Position numbers and translations under genes: made by a program
Shown: positions 1 to 8,536 of the stretch, piece after piece
How positions within the stretch are numbered: the stretch's first letter is position 1
How the letters are laid out: every line of letters begins with the position of its first letter
Notes under the pieces: model-generated
The model's database searches: none
Told to the model about the DNA's origin: nothing
Seen by the model: the letters and a program-made list of their open reading frames with translations, nothing else
Assembly: GCF_000720325.1 (NCBI RefSeq)
Contig: NZ_JOJM01000039.1
Coordinates: 1-64,000 of the forward strand
From: Streptomyces sp. NRRL B-1347
GTDB lineage: Bacteria > Actinomycetota > Actinomycetes > Streptomycetales > Streptomycetaceae
Reading direction: 5' to 3'
Length of the DNA stretch: 64,000 nt

Positions 1-708
1 CGGCTGGGCCGGGGCGGGCGGGACCGGGTGGGGGACGGTGACGTCGCCCTGCGGCGTGGCCGGACGCTGGCCCGGGGCGGTGTTGTGCCCCTGGGCGGCG
101 GCCCGCACCCGGGTCTCGTCCGCGGGGCGGGGCGGGGGCGGGGCGACGGAGCGGGCGAGGCCCTGGGCCACCGCCTCGTTGATGGTCGCCGCGAGGTCCT
201 GGGCCTGGGGCAGGCCCTGGTCGGTGAGCATTTCGGCGAGGCCGCCCGCGTAGCCCTGGCCGACGGCGCGCACCTTCCAGGCGTCCTGCCTGCGGTACAG
301 CTCCAGGGCGACGACGGCCGATTCGGCGGAGAGGTCCGTGAGGGTGTAGCTGGCGATCTCGGTGCCGTCGAGGCCGGTGACGGCGACGAACGGCGCGGCG
401 ACGGACCCGAAGCTGGCCGGGCCCGCGACGCCGACGGGGAGCGCGAGCAGGACGTTGACCTGGTGGGCGTCGTCCGGCAGCGCGTCGAGGTCGACGGCGA
501 GGCGGTGGTCGGCGGCGGCCTGCCGGGACACTTCCAGCCCCGGCAGGGTGGGCGCTCCGGGGTGGGCCACCCAGGAGGTGCCGCGCACCTTGCGCCGGTC
601 GTCGCTGAGCGTGGCGCCGGCGACGACCGGTTGGGCGGCCGACACCCGGACTTCCAGACGGGTGCCGGGAAGCGGATGGTTCTGCCCCCTGACCAGCTCG
701 GCCGTCAT
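1..708 (-). CDS. TerD-family protein (3' end outside window)
   Basis: The reading frame opens at the ATG whose last base is 708 and runs off the left edge without a stop, so 236 residues are visible and the C-terminus is missing. The first ~150 residues resemble the TerD/TerZ stress domain of tellurite-resistance and general-stress proteins: an N-terminal MTAELVRGQNHPLP strand, a DLDA segment and a GLAEMLTDQG segment near the end. TerD domains are calcium-binding beta sandwiches; the precise role of actinobacterial copies is unclear. After about residue 170 the sequence becomes a proline/alanine-rich linker, so this copy is longer than single-domain TerD (~190 aa) and probably carries another domain outside the window. 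It lies 81 bp downstream of a second terD-like gene on the same strand, a common Streptomyces arrangement. Confidence 0.8.
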   Translation of the reverse strand, partial: MTAELVRGQNHPLPGTRLEVRVSAAQPVVAGATLSDDRRKVRGTSWVAHPGAPTLPGLEVSRQAAADHRLAVDLDALPDDAHQVNVLLALPVGVAGPASFGSVAAPFVAVTGLDGTEIASYTLTDLSAESAVVALELYRRQDAWKVRAVGQGYAGGLAEMLTDQGLPQAQDLAATINEAVAQGLARSVAPPPPRPADETRVRAAAQGHNTAPGQRPATPQGDVTVPHPVPPAPAQP

Positions 709-789
709 CGCGTTCGTTCCCCCTTGTCGGCCCCCTCGCCGGGCCTTTCGTCACAGCGGACTGCCGTCCGGGGACGGCCGAGTCGTGCT

Positions 790-1368
790 CTACAGGTGCG
801 GCAGGATCGCCGGCATCAGGTCCTGGAAGGTGCGGCCGTTGGCAGGGTTGCCGATGGCCGTCATCTGCCAGCCGGTGCCCGCGCGGTGGACCTTGGCCAT
901 GATCTGGGCGGTGTACTGGCCGCCGCCGTCCAGGGTGTAGCGGGCGAGCTCCTGGCCGTTGGTCTCGTCGACCAGGCGGCAGAAGGCGTTCTGCACCTCC
1001 TGGAAGGTCTGGCCCGTGAAGGAGTTCACCGTGAAGATGATCTGGTCGATGTGGACCGGGACGCGCTGGAGGTCGACGAGGATGGCCTCGTCGTCGCCGC
1101 CCTGGCCGACGCCGCCGACCAGATTGTCCCCGGTGTGCCGCACGGAGCCGTCGTCGCTGACGAGGTGGCGGAAGAACACCACGTCCACGGGCTGCTTGTC
1201 GGCGAACAGGACGGCCGACGCGTCCAGGTCGACCTCGCGCGTCCGGGTGCCGAACAGGCCGCGCCGCGGGGCCGCCTGCCAGCCGAGGCCCATGCGCACC
1301 GCGGTCAGGGCGCCCCCGTCGTTCTTCTGCAGGCTGATGGCCTGGCCCTTGGTCATGTTGACCGTCAC
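790..1368 (-). CDS. TerD family stress protein
   Basis: A 192-residue single-domain TerD protein, the usual family length. Visible family features are the N-terminal MTKGQAISLQKND, the DLDASAVLF strand, a DNLVGG...GDDE acidic loop typical of the calcium site, the IIFTVNSFTGQTF strand and the closing PANGRTFQDL segment. The start is the GTG at 1368, preceded by AAGGGG at a good distance; an in-frame ATG four codons later is the alternative. It is the proximal gene of a probable two-gene terD unit with the longer TerD protein downstream. TerD proteins act in the cytoplasm in metal or general stress tolerance; no tellurite-resistance partners such as terA or terC are visible, so a general stress role is the safer inference. 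Confidence 0.9.
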   Translation of the reverse strand: MTVNMTKGQAISLQKNDGGALTAVRMGLGWQAAPRRGLFGTRTREVDLDASAVLFADKQPVDVVFFRHLVSDDGSVRHTGDNLVGGVGQGGDDEAILVDLQRVPVHIDQIIFTVNSFTGQTFQEVQNAFCRLVDETNGQELARYTLDGGGQYTAQIMAKVHRAGTGWQMTAIGNPANGRTFQDLMPAILPHL

Positions 1369-1460
1369 GCGCTGTCCCCTTCTCGAACTCCCCAGGGCGG
1401 CCGCCGCCTTCCGGCGACCGCCCCATCACCCTATGCAGCGGTGTCCAGCGCGCCGCAGCT

Positions 1461-1509
1461 CGGTCCGGACATTGTGTCGGTGTTGCAACACACCGCGACG
1501 TCCGGACCG
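1461..1509. terminator. Long interrupted dyad downstream of uvrB
   Basis: Outer arms CGGTCCGGAC (1461-1470) and GTCCGGACCG (1500-1509) are perfect inverted repeats. They are centred on the same point as an inner perfect palindrome TGTTGCAACA (1481-1490). The structure begins 8 bases beyond the uvrB stop codon and about 90 bases before the terD start. A factor-independent terminator of uvrB is the simplest reading, although the two nested dyads with one centre could also serve as an operator for the terD genes. Confidence 0.6.
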
Positions 1510-1516
1510 TTCTCCG

Positions 1517-3661
1517 CTACGCCAGGCCCGCCTCCTTCATCTGTCGCAGTTCCTTCTTCATCTCCGACACCTCGTCGCGCAGCCGCGCGGCGATCTCGAA
1601 CTGGAGGTCCGCGGCGGCGGCGCGCATCCGCTCGGTCATCTCCTCGATCTGCGCGGCCAGCTCGGTGGCGGGCTTGTCCGTGGGCGTCTGCTTGTCCTTG
1701 GCGGACTTCTTCGCCGCCTTGGCGGGAGCCCCGGCGGCCACCTTGCCGAGGGAGGGCACGGGGGCCTTGGCGCTCTTGCCGTCCTTCGCCTTGCGGTAGT
1801 TCGTACCGAGGAGCTGCTCGGTGTCGACCTCCTCGCGCGCGATCGACGACACGATGTCGTTGATCTTCTTGCGGAGGGGCTGCGGGTCGATGCCCCGCTC
1901 CTTGTTGTACGCGATCTGCTTCTCCCGGCGGCGGTTGGTCTCGTCGATGGCCTTCTCCATCGCCGGGGTGATCTTGTCGGCGTACATGTGGACCTGACCG
2001 GAGACGTTGCGCGCGGCGCGGCCGATGGTCTGGATCAGTGAGGTGCCCGAGCGCAGGAAGCCTTCCTTGTCGGCGTCGAGGATCGCCACCAGGGAGACCT
2101 CGGGCAGGTCGAGGCCCTCCCGCAGGAGGTTGATGCCGACCAGGACATCGAACTCGCCGGCCCGCAGCTCGCGCAGGAGCTCGACGCGGCGCAGGGTGTC
2201 GACGTCGCTGTGCAGATAGCGGACCTGGATGCCCAGTTCCAGGAAGTAGTCGGTGAGGTCCTCGGCCATCTTCTTGGTGAGCGTGGTGACGAGGACGCGC
2301 TCGTCCTTCTCGGTGCGCTTGCGGATCTCGTGCACCAGGTCGTCGATCTGGCCCTCGGTGGACTTGACGACGACCTCCGGGTCGACGAGTCCGGTGGGGC
2401 GGATGATCTGCTCCACGTGCCCGTCCGAGCGGGACAGCTCGTACGCGCCCGGGGTCGCCGACAGATAGACGGTCTGCCCGATGCGCTTCTGGAACTCCTC
2501 CCACTTCAGGGGGCGGTTGTCCAGTGCGGAGGGGAGCCGGAAGCCATGGTCGACGAGGGTGCGCTTGCGGGAGGCGTCGCCCTCGTACATGGCGCCGATC
2601 TGCGGGACGGTGACGTGCGACTCGTCGAGGACGAGCAGGAAGTCGTCCGGGAAGTAGTCGAGCAGGGTGTGCGGCGGGGTGCCGGGGCCGCGGTCGTCGA
2701 AGTGCATCGAGTAGTTCTCGACGCCGGAGCAGGAACCGATCTGGCGGAGCATCTCCAGGTCGTACGTGGTGCGCATGCGCAGGCGCTGGGCCTCCAGCAT
2801 CTTGCCCTGCTTCTCCAGCTCGGCGAGGCGCTCGGCGAGCTCCTTCTCGATGCCGTTGATCGCCTTCTCCATGCGCTCGGGGCCCGCCACGTAGTGGGTC
2901 GCCGGGAAGACGTACAGGTGGTCGTCGTCGCTGATGACCTCGCCGGTGAGCGGGTGGAGCGTGGAGAGCGCCTCGATCTCGTCGCCGAACATCTCGATGC
3001 GCACGGCCAGTTCCTCGTAGACCGGGAAGATCTCGATGGTGTCGCCGCGGACGCGGAAGGTGCCCCGGGTGAAGGCGAGGTCGTTGCGCGTGTACTGGAT
3101 GTCGACGAAGCGGCGCAGGAGCTGGTCGCGGTCGATCTCCTCGCCGACCTTGAGCGGCACCATGCGGTCCACGTACTCCTGCGGGGTGCCGAGGCCGTAG
3201 ATGCAGGAGACGGAGGCGACCACGATGACGTCGCGGCGGGTGAGCAGCGAGTTGGTCGCGGAGTGGCGCAGGCGCTCCACCTCCTCGTTGATCGAGGAGT
3301 CCTTCTCGATGTACGTGTCCGACTGCGGGACGTACGCCTCGGGCTGGTAGTAGTCGTAGTACGAGACGAAGTACTCCACCGCGTTGTTCGGCAGGAGCTC
3401 TCGGAACTCGTTCGCCAGCTGGGCGGCCAGGGTTTTGTTCGGCGCCATGACGAGTGTCGGGCGCTGGAGCTTCTCGATCATCCACGCGGTGGTGGCCGAC
3501 TTGCCGGTGCCGGTCGCGCCGAGCAGGACCACGTCCTTCTCACCTGCGCGGATGCGCTTCTCCAGCTCGGCGATGGCGGCCGGCTGGTCGCCACTGGGCT
3601 GAAACGGGCTGACGACCTCGAAAGGTGCCACCGTGCGTTCGATCTTCGATACGGGCCGCAT
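1517..3661 (-). CDS. uvrB: Excinuclease ABC subunit UvrB
   Basis: UvrB, the damage-verifying helicase-like subunit of UvrABC nucleotide excision repair. It is loaded by UvrA, melts DNA at the lesion and recruits UvrC. The 714-residue product has Walker A GATGTGKS at about 48-55, the beta-hairpin motif [10 protein letters not shown] at about 101-110 that clamps DNA, a DESH helicase motif near 345, helicase motif VI with QTIGRAARN near 520, and a C-terminal UVR domain after ~670 that contacts UvrC. I chose the ATG at 3661 (protein begins MRPVSKIER) because this is where the family begins; an in-frame TTG at 3691 adds ten non-conserved residues. It follows the MHYT gene on the same strand with a 51-bp gap. 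I saw no clear actinobacterial SOS box directly upstream. Confidence 0.98.
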   Translation of the reverse strand: MRPVSKIERTVAPFEVVSPFQPSGDQPAAIAELEKRIRAGEKDVVLLGATGTGKSATTAWMIEKLQRPTLVMAPNKTLAAQLANEFRELLPNNAVEYFVSYYDYYQPEAYVPQSDTYIEKDSSINEEVERLRHSATNSLLTRRDVIVVASVSCIYGLGTPQEYVDRMVPLKVGEEIDRDQLLRRFVDIQYTRNDLAFTRGTFRVRGDTIEIFPVYEELAVRIEMFGDEIEALSTLHPLTGEVISDDDHLYVFPATHYVAGPERMEKAINGIEKELAERLAELEKQGKMLEAQRLRMRTTYDLEMLRQIGSCSGVENYSMHFDDRGPGTPPHTLLDYFPDDFLLVLDESHVTVPQIGAMYEGDASRKRTLVDHGFRLPSALDNRPLKWEEFQKRIGQTVYLSATPGAYELSRSDGHVEQIIRPTGLVDPEVVVKSTEGQIDDLVHEIRKRTEKDERVLVTTLTKKMAEDLTDYFLELGIQVRYLHSDVDTLRRVELLRELRAGEFDVLVGINLLREGLDLPEVSLVAILDADKEGFLRSGTSLIQTIGRAARNVSGQVHMYADKITPAMEKAIDETNRRREKQIAYNKERGIDPQPLRKKINDIVSSIAREEVDTEQLLGTNYRKAKDGKSAKAPVPSLGKVAAGAPAKAAKKSAKDKQTPTDKPATELAAQIEEMTERMRAAAADLQFEIAARLRDEVSEMKKELRQMKEAGLA

Positions 3662-3712
3662 GGGATCCACCGTACGACTCCGCACTGACAACGCCGCTCC
3701 GCGACCGCGCTC

Positions 3713-4600
3713 TCACCACTTCTGCGGGGCGCGCGCACCTGGCCTGCGGCGGCTCCTGCGGCCCGGCCTCGCCGGTGCCCTGCGGCCGACGTGCCCGTAC
3801 TGGCGGTCGCCGGAGCGCGGCACGGGGTACGAGGGGGTGCGCGGCCGCGCGGCGGCCTTCAGGTCGGCCTTGCCGAGCAGCATCAGCGGATCGACCATCA
3901 CGATCACGCCCGAGAGCAGCAGGAAGGCCAGCGGGCCGATCATGAGGGGCGCGAGCAGCTCGGCCGACGAGCCCCCGGCCGACGGGCTCGGGGTGCTGTG
4001 CAGGTGGACGCTGACGGCGGCCATGCCGGTGTAGTGCATGCCGCTGACGGCGAGGCCCATGACCAGGCTGGCGCCGAGGCTCCACAGGAAGCCCCTGACC
4101 TGCCCGGCCGCCCACAGCGCGGCGATGGCGGCGACGACGGCGATCACGACGGAGGCGGCGACGGTGAGGGTGTTGTACTGGAGCCTGCCGCCCAGGCGCA
4201 TACCGGCCATCCCCAGGTAGTGCATCGACGCGATGCCCAGGCCTGTGATGGTGCCGCCGGTGAACAGGGCCGTCCCGCTGGCGCCCCGGTAGCCGACGAT
4301 GAAGATCCCGACACCCACCATCACGATGGCGACGGCGAGGCTCGCGAAGGTCGTCAGGCGGTCGTAGGTGATGGGGGTCTCCTGGACGGTGAAGCCCATC
4401 ATGGCGATGAAGTGCATGGTCCAGATGCCGGAGCCGATCGCGGCGGAGCCGAGGGCGAGCCAGCCCGGCCGCCAGGAGTGTGCGACGAGCAGCGACCTCG
4501 TGGTGCAGCGCAGGCCGAGCGCCCCGCCGAGACAGGCCATGAGGTACGCGACCACGGGTGTGACGAGCCCGTAGCTGAAGCCGTCGACCGTGCCCTCCAT
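3713..4600 (-). CDS. MHYT-domain integral membrane sensor protein
   Basis: A 295-residue membrane protein with the three repeats that define the MHYT domain: MHFIAMM near residue 76, MHYLGMA near 128 and MHYTGMA near 192, within about seven predicted transmembrane helices. MHYT domains are proposed to bind a metal, probably copper, through the His/Met residues and to sense oxygen, CO or NO. In many bacteria the domain is fused to GGDEF/EAL or kinase outputs. This protein has no output domain, only a basic cytoplasmic C-terminus after ~245, so it may signal through a partner or act as a small-molecule or metal handling protein. The ATG at 4600 has GGAAGGG upstream. It may be cotranscribed with uvrB downstream, but a functional link is not evident. 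Confidence 0.88.
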   Translation of the reverse strand: MEGTVDGFSYGLVTPVVAYLMACLGGALGLRCTTRSLLVAHSWRPGWLALGSAAIGSGIWTMHFIAMMGFTVQETPITYDRLTTFASLAVAIVMVGVGIFIVGYRGASGTALFTGGTITGLGIASMHYLGMAGMRLGGRLQYNTLTVAASVVIAVVAAIAALWAAGQVRGFLWSLGASLVMGLAVSGMHYTGMAAVSVHLHSTPSPSAGGSSAELLAPLMIGPLAFLLLSGVIVMVDPLMLLGKADLKAAARPRTPSYPVPRSGDRQYGHVGRRAPARPGRRSRRRPGARAPQKW

Positions 4601-4874
4601 GAGCGCTAGCCCTTCCGCCTGTCGTACCCGAATGTCCCGGAACACCCCGTCCGCCCCCGGTCGACCGCCGGGTGACGGAGCGTCGGCTGAGGCGAGGGTA
4701 GGGCTCATCCAGGAACGTACGAACGATTTTCCGGCAAAGAAACACGGCTTCCGCGCGCGGGGTCCCCACATGGGTGGCTGGTGTTCAGCCTGTGGCCATC
4801 CTGCACCTGTCTGTAGTTGGCGGTGCACTGTCACGCTCACGGCGTCCCCCCGAGCTCCGACGCGAGGAGAAGCC

Positions 4875-5777
4875 GTGCCCGCACGCGCAGCCGCCGCCAC
4901 GACCGCCGCCCTCCTGGGGGCGGGTGCTCTGGTGCTCCCCTCCACCGCCGCCGCCCAGACGCCCGCCCAGGAGAGCCGCGCCCACGCGGCCGCCGCGCAC
5001 CACAGACCGCTGGTCGTCGCCCACCGCGGTGCCTCCGCCTACGCCCCCGAGAACACCCTCGCCGCCATCGACAAGGCCGACCGGCTCGGCTTCCGCTGGG
5101 TCGAGAACGACGTCCAGCGCACCAAGGACGGCGTGCTCGTCATCGTGCACGACGACAACCTGAAGCGGACGACGAACGTCGAGGAGGTCTTCCCCGACCG
5201 CGCTCCCTGGAAGGTCAAGGACTTCACCGCCAAGGAGATCGCGAAGCTCGACGCGGGCAGCTGGTTCGGCGCCAAGTACAAGGGCGCGCGCGTGCCGACG
5301 CTCACGCAGTACATGAACCGGGTCGCGCGCAACGGCCAGCGGCTCGTCCTGGAGATCAAGAAGCCGGAGCTGTACCCCGGCATCGAGCGCGACACCCTGC
5401 GCGTGCTGCGCGAGACGGGCTGGCTGGAGCGCCACCGCGTGAAGCACGACCTGGTCGTGCAGAGCTTCAGCGCGGACAGCGTGCGGCAGGTGCGCAGGCT
5501 GCGGCCGGACATCAAGACCGGCTTCCTGGGGACGCCCGCCGTCGCCGAGCTGCCGAAGTACGCGCAGTTCGCCGACCAGATCAACTCCACGCACACGTCC
5601 GTCTCCAAGGGCTACGTCGCCGCGATCCAGGACCTCAAGGGCCCGCACGGCAAGCCGCTGGAGATCTTCACCTGGACCGTCGACGAGGCCGCGGCGGCGC
5701 GGCGGGTCGCGGACTTCGGGGTGAACGGCATCATCACCAACAAGCCCGACGTGGTGCGCGCGGCGCTGCGCGACTGA
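4875..5777 (+). CDS. Secreted glycerophosphodiester phosphodiesterase
   Basis: GDPD-family enzyme (TIM barrel) that hydrolyses glycerophosphodiesters to glycerol-3-phosphate and an alcohol. The 300-residue product starts at GTG 4875 with GGAG seven bases upstream. Residues 1-27 form a signal peptide ending in AAA. The catalytic core is visible as HRGASAYAPENT (His 50, Arg 51, Glu 59) and IVHDDNL (His 92, Asp 93), with later family segments VLEIKKPE and FTWTVDE and a final GVNGIITNKPD. It therefore probably acts outside the cell in scavenging phosphate and glycerol from phospholipid head groups. The gene is transcribed alone, divergent from the MHYT gene across a 274-bp gap in which I see no further gene. 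A GC-rich hairpin follows the stop. Confidence 0.93.
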   Translation: MPARAAAATTAALLGAGALVLPSTAAAQTPAQESRAHAAAAHHRPLVVAHRGASAYAPENTLAAIDKADRLGFRWVENDVQRTKDGVLVIVHDDNLKRTTNVEEVFPDRAPWKVKDFTAKEIAKLDAGSWFGAKYKGARVPTLTQYMNRVARNGQRLVLEIKKPELYPGIERDTLRVLRETGWLERHRVKHDLVVQSFSADSVRQVRRLRPDIKTGFLGTPAVAELPKYAQFADQINSTHTSVSKGYVAAIQDLKGPHGKPLEIFTWTVDEAAAARRVADFGVNGIITNKPDVVRAALRD

Positions 5778-5790
5778 CGGGCGGGCCGAA

Positions 5791-5828
5791 GCCGGGGCCG
5801 GGGCCGCCTGACCGGACCCCGGCCCGGC
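5791..5828. terminator. GC-rich hairpin after the glycerophosphodiesterase gene
   Basis: GGGCCGGGG (5795-5803) pairs with CCCCGGCCC (5817-5825), with further flanking GCC/GGC pairing. It lies 14 bases after the stop codon and before the next gene. No T-run follows, as is usual in Streptomyces. Confidence 0.5.
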
Positions 5829-5862
5829 CGCGTTGTCAGTGCCCGGCCGTACGGTGGTGTCC

Positions 5863-6438
5863 ATGAACGCCACGGGGCACACCCAGCAGGAGCAGCAGCG
5901 GGCCGGGCGGCCGGGCCCGGTCTGGGCCGTCGTCGCCAGCGACATCGGCCCGCTGCTGCTGGCCGCGACCGGGACCGGCCTGGTCAACGTCGTCTTCCAC
6001 GCCACCGACGACGTGCGGGACAAGGCCGTCGAGCGCCTCGACCGGCTCGGCGCCGAGCCGGTCGAGGCGCCCGCCTCCCCGCTGCTCGCGGAGCCCATAC
6101 GCCAGCTGACGGCCTACTTCGCCGGTCGGCGGCGCGACTTCGAGCTGCCGCTCGACTGGTCGCTGATCTCCGGCTTCAACCGCCAGGTGCTGCGCGAGCT
6201 GGCGACGGGCGTCCCGTACGGGGCGGTCGTGGGCTATGGAGACCTCGCCCGCCGCGTCGGCCAGCCCGGAGCGGCCCAGGCCGTGGGCGTGGCGATGGGC
6301 TCCAATCCGCTGCCGGTCGTGGTGCCCTGCCACCGCGTGGTCGAGAGCGACGGCGGCATCGGCGGCTTCGGCGGGGGCCTGGAGACCAAGCGGAAGCTGC
6401 TGGCCCTGGAGGGGGTCCTGCCCGAGCCGCTGTTCTGA
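5863..6438 (+). CDS. ogt: Methylated-DNA--protein-cysteine S-methyltransferase
   Basis: A suicide DNA repair protein that moves the alkyl group from O6-alkylguanine to its own cysteine. The 191-residue protein has an N-terminal ribonuclease-H-like region to ~95 and the C-terminal winged-helix DNA-binding domain. The active-site PCHRVV lies at about 155-160 with acceptor Cys 156, preceded by the arginine-finger/helix segment GDLARRVGQPGAAQAVG and followed by GGFGGGLETKRKLL. There is no Ada-type methyl-phosphotriester domain, so it is an Ogt/AdaB-type enzyme. The ATG at 5863 is chosen because the nearest upstream in-frame start adds only ten unsupported residues; there is no strong Shine-Dalgarno sequence. 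It is transcribed alone between hairpins and a repeat-bearing gap. Confidence 0.95.
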   Translation: MNATGHTQQEQQRAGRPGPVWAVVASDIGPLLLAATGTGLVNVVFHATDDVRDKAVERLDRLGAEPVEAPASPLLAEPIRQLTAYFAGRRRDFELPLDWSLISGFNRQVLRELATGVPYGAVVGYGDLARRVGQPGAAQAVGVAMGSNPLPVVVPCHRVVESDGGIGGFGGGLETKRKLLALEGVLPEPLF

Positions 6439-6652
6439 GCCCGCGGGGCGCGCGGCTTCCCTGCCCGCGGGCCTCCCCTGCGTGTGGTCTCCCGTGCTCG
6501 CGGCCCTTTCCTGCGGGCCTCGTCGCGGGACGAGCCGTGTCGGTGTGTCCGTGCCTGCTGGCACACTGCGCGCGTGACCGCATCCTCCATATCCCCGTGT
6601 CCTCCGCCCCTCCGGAGATGTGTGCCGCACCCGGCACAGCCGCCGCGCGCAG

Positions 6653-6716
6653 GCGTCCCGTGGGCGTCGGCTCGTACGGGCGTCCCGTCGGCGTGGGCCC
6701 GTACGGGCGTCCCGTC
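6653..6716. repeat. 27-bp tandem repeat, 2.4 copies, upstream of MFS gene
   Basis: Copies at 6653-6679 and 6680-6706 plus a partial third from 6707, each beginning GCGTCCCGT and ending GTACGG, within the 302-bp gap between ogt and the MFS gene. The unit is nine codons long and stays open in the frame of the downstream MFS gene, where it would read RPVGVGxYG. It could therefore belong to an N-terminally extended protein, although the canonical start is at 6741. I see nothing else in this gap. Confidence 0.75.
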
Positions 6717-6740
6717 CGCCATGGCCTCGGTGGGCGGGCG

Positions 6741-8021
6741 ATGACCGCGACCGAGCGGGCGGCCGTTGGGCCCGTGGACGTGGCGGACCTGCCCGCCCTG
6801 CGTCGCCGCGTCTCCGCGGTCCTCGTCATCAGCCAGATCCTCGGCGGGCTCGGCGTCGCCACCGGCATCGCGCTCGCGGCCGTGCTCGCGAAGGAGGTCA
6901 GCGGCACCGAGTCGCTGTCCGGGCTCGCGCCCACCGCGACCGTCGCGGGGACAGCCCTCCTGTCGGTACCGCTGGCCGCCCTGATGACGGCACGGGGCCG
7001 CCGCCCCGGTCTCGTACTCGCGTATCTGATCGGTGCGTTGGGTGCGGCGGTCGTCGTCGTGGCCGCGGCCGTCGAGAGCTTTCCGCTGCTCCTCGTGGGC
7101 ATGGCCGGGTTCGGGGCCGCCTCCGCCGCCAACCTCCAGGCGCGGTTCGCGGCCGCCGACCTGGCCGAGCCGGGCGTCAGGGCCCGGGCCATCTCGAACG
7201 TCGTGTGGGCCACGACGATCGGCGCGGTGCTCGGCCCGAACATCGCGGCGCCCGCGGGCCGCAGCGTCTCCCCGCTCGGCATCCCCGAGGCGTCGGGGGC
7301 GTTCGTGTGGGCGGCCGGGGTGTTCCTGATCTCGGCGGTCGTCGTGGCGGTGCTGCTGCGCCCCGACCCGCTCCTGACCGCCCGCGCCCTGGAGCCCGAG
7401 GCGGACGCCTCGGCGGCGAGCGGGTCGCTGCGGGCCGGGATCGCCGCGGTGGCCGCGTCGGGGATGGCCAAGCTGGCCCTGGTGACGGTCACGATCGCGC
7501 ACACCGCGATGGTCTCGATCATGTCGATGACCCCGGTCGACCTCGGTCACCACGGGGCGAGCATCGACCTGATCGGCCTGGTGATCAGCGGGCACATCGC
7601 GGGCATGTACGCGTTCTCACCGGTGATGGGGCGGCTCGCGGATCGGCTCGGACGGCTCAGCGTCATCGGCCTGTGCGTGGGGCTGCTCGCCGTCTCCGCG
7701 CTGCTCGCGGGCACCGCGGGCGGCAACCACGCGCAGACGGCGGTGGGCCTCTTCGTCCTCGGCCTCGGCTGGTCGGCGGGCCTGGTGTCCGGCTCCGCGC
7801 TGCTCACCGAGTCCGTGCCGCCGGCCGCGCGCGCCGCCGCGCAGGGCCTGTCGGACCTGACGATGAACGCGGCGGCGGGCGTCGGCGGCGCGATCGCGGG
7901 GCTCGTGGTCGCGCGGGCGAGCTACGGCTGGCTCAACCTCGCGGCGGCGCTCCTGCTCCTGCCGCTGGCGGCCCTCGCCCTGTTCACGAGGGGGTCACGG
8001 GCCGCCGAGCCCACGGCATGA
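6741..8021 (+). CDS. MFS transporter, 12 TM
   Basis: A 426-residue major facilitator superfamily permease with about twelve hydrophobic helices in two six-helix halves. The loop between helices 2 and 3 contains ARGRRPG, a variant of the MFS motif A, and the equivalent second-half loop is GRLADRLGRLS. The central cytoplasmic loop lies around residues 210-235. The substrate cannot be read from the sequence; similarity to drug or metabolite efflux permeases is a guess. The ATG at 6741 is preceded by GGGCGGGCG. An upstream in-frame start at 6537 would add a repeat-bearing non-hydrophobic extension. It is followed convergently by a cupin gene, so it is probably monocistronic. Confidence 0.88.
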   Translation: MTATERAAVGPVDVADLPALRRRVSAVLVISQILGGLGVATGIALAAVLAKEVSGTESLSGLAPTATVAGTALLSVPLAALMTARGRRPGLVLAYLIGALGAAVVVVAAAVESFPLLLVGMAGFGAASAANLQARFAAADLAEPGVRARAISNVVWATTIGAVLGPNIAAPAGRSVSPLGIPEASGAFVWAAGVFLISAVVVAVLLRPDPLLTARALEPEADASAASGSLRAGIAAVAASGMAKLALVTVTIAHTAMVSIMSMTPVDLGHHGASIDLIGLVISGHIAGMYAFSPVMGRLADRLGRLSVIGLCVGLLAVSALLAGTAGGNHAQTAVGLFVLGLGWSAGLVSGSALLTESVPPAARAAAQGLSDLTMNAAAGVGGAIAGLVVARASYGWLNLAAALLLLPLAALALFTRGSRAAEPTA

Positions 8022-8076
8022 GGCCGACCGCCCGGCGGCGCCTCGCCGACCCACCGGACAGGCCCTGGTCGCCCGG

Positions 8077-8445
8077 CTAGTCGCTCAGCGTGATGTGGTA
8101 CGCCTTGCGCAGCGTCTCGTGGACCGTCCACGTCGTGCGGTCGCCCTCGCGCAGGACGGCCGCGTCGCCGGGGCCGACCTCGATGACGTCGCCGCCCTCC
8201 ACCTCGATGGTGGCGCGCCCACTGACGACCACGAACAGCTCGTTGGCCTCGGTGTCGGTCACCACGCCCGGCGTGATCTGCCAGATGCCGCGCAGCTGCT
8301 TGCCGTCGGCGGACTCCCACAGGACCTTGCCGGTGACGACCGGGCTGCCGGAGACGATCTGCTCCGGATCCAACGGCTCCACTTCGAGGTCGACATCCGG
8401 GATGTGCACGGCAAATGAGGCAACACTCTGATCATTCGTGGTCAT
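8077..8445 (-). CDS. Cupin domain protein (EutQ/DUF861-like)
   Basis: A 122-residue single cupin barrel. Segment GIWQITPGVVTDTEANELFVVVSG fits cupin motif 1 and the later EVGPGDAAVLREGDRTTWTV fits motif 2, as in the cupin_3 (DUF861) family. Metal-ligand histidines of motif 1 are largely replaced (TDTEANE rather than HxHxxxxE), so metal binding and enzymatic activity are uncertain; many DUF861 proteins have no known reaction. The ATG at 8445 lies 90 bp from the divergent psuG start. The gene is convergent with the MFS gene upstream. Likely cytosolic, since there is no signal peptide. Confidence 0.85.
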   Translation of the reverse strand: MTTNDQSVASFAVHIPDVDLEVEPLDPEQIVSGSPVVTGKVLWESADGKQLRGIWQITPGVVTDTEANELFVVVSGRATIEVEGGDVIEVGPGDAAVLREGDRTTWTVHETLRKAYHITLSD

Positions 8446-8536
8446 GGCCGGTCACCCTAATGGGTTTGCCGCGGCACGCCGCCCGCCAGGGATGAACCCA
8501 GGAGCGCAGGCGACCCGACTGGCAGGAGGCAGACCC

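Noticed and set aside
3662..4874. SOS (LexA) box upstream of uvrB or the MHYT gene
   Set aside because: AACGTACGAACG near 4713 is only loosely similar to the actinobacterial TCGAAC-N4-GTTCGA box and is in the wrong arrangement.
6653..6716. CRISPR-like repeat
   Set aside because: The copies are head-to-tail with no unique spacers; it is an ordinary tandem repeat. No other CRISPR-like array was seen.
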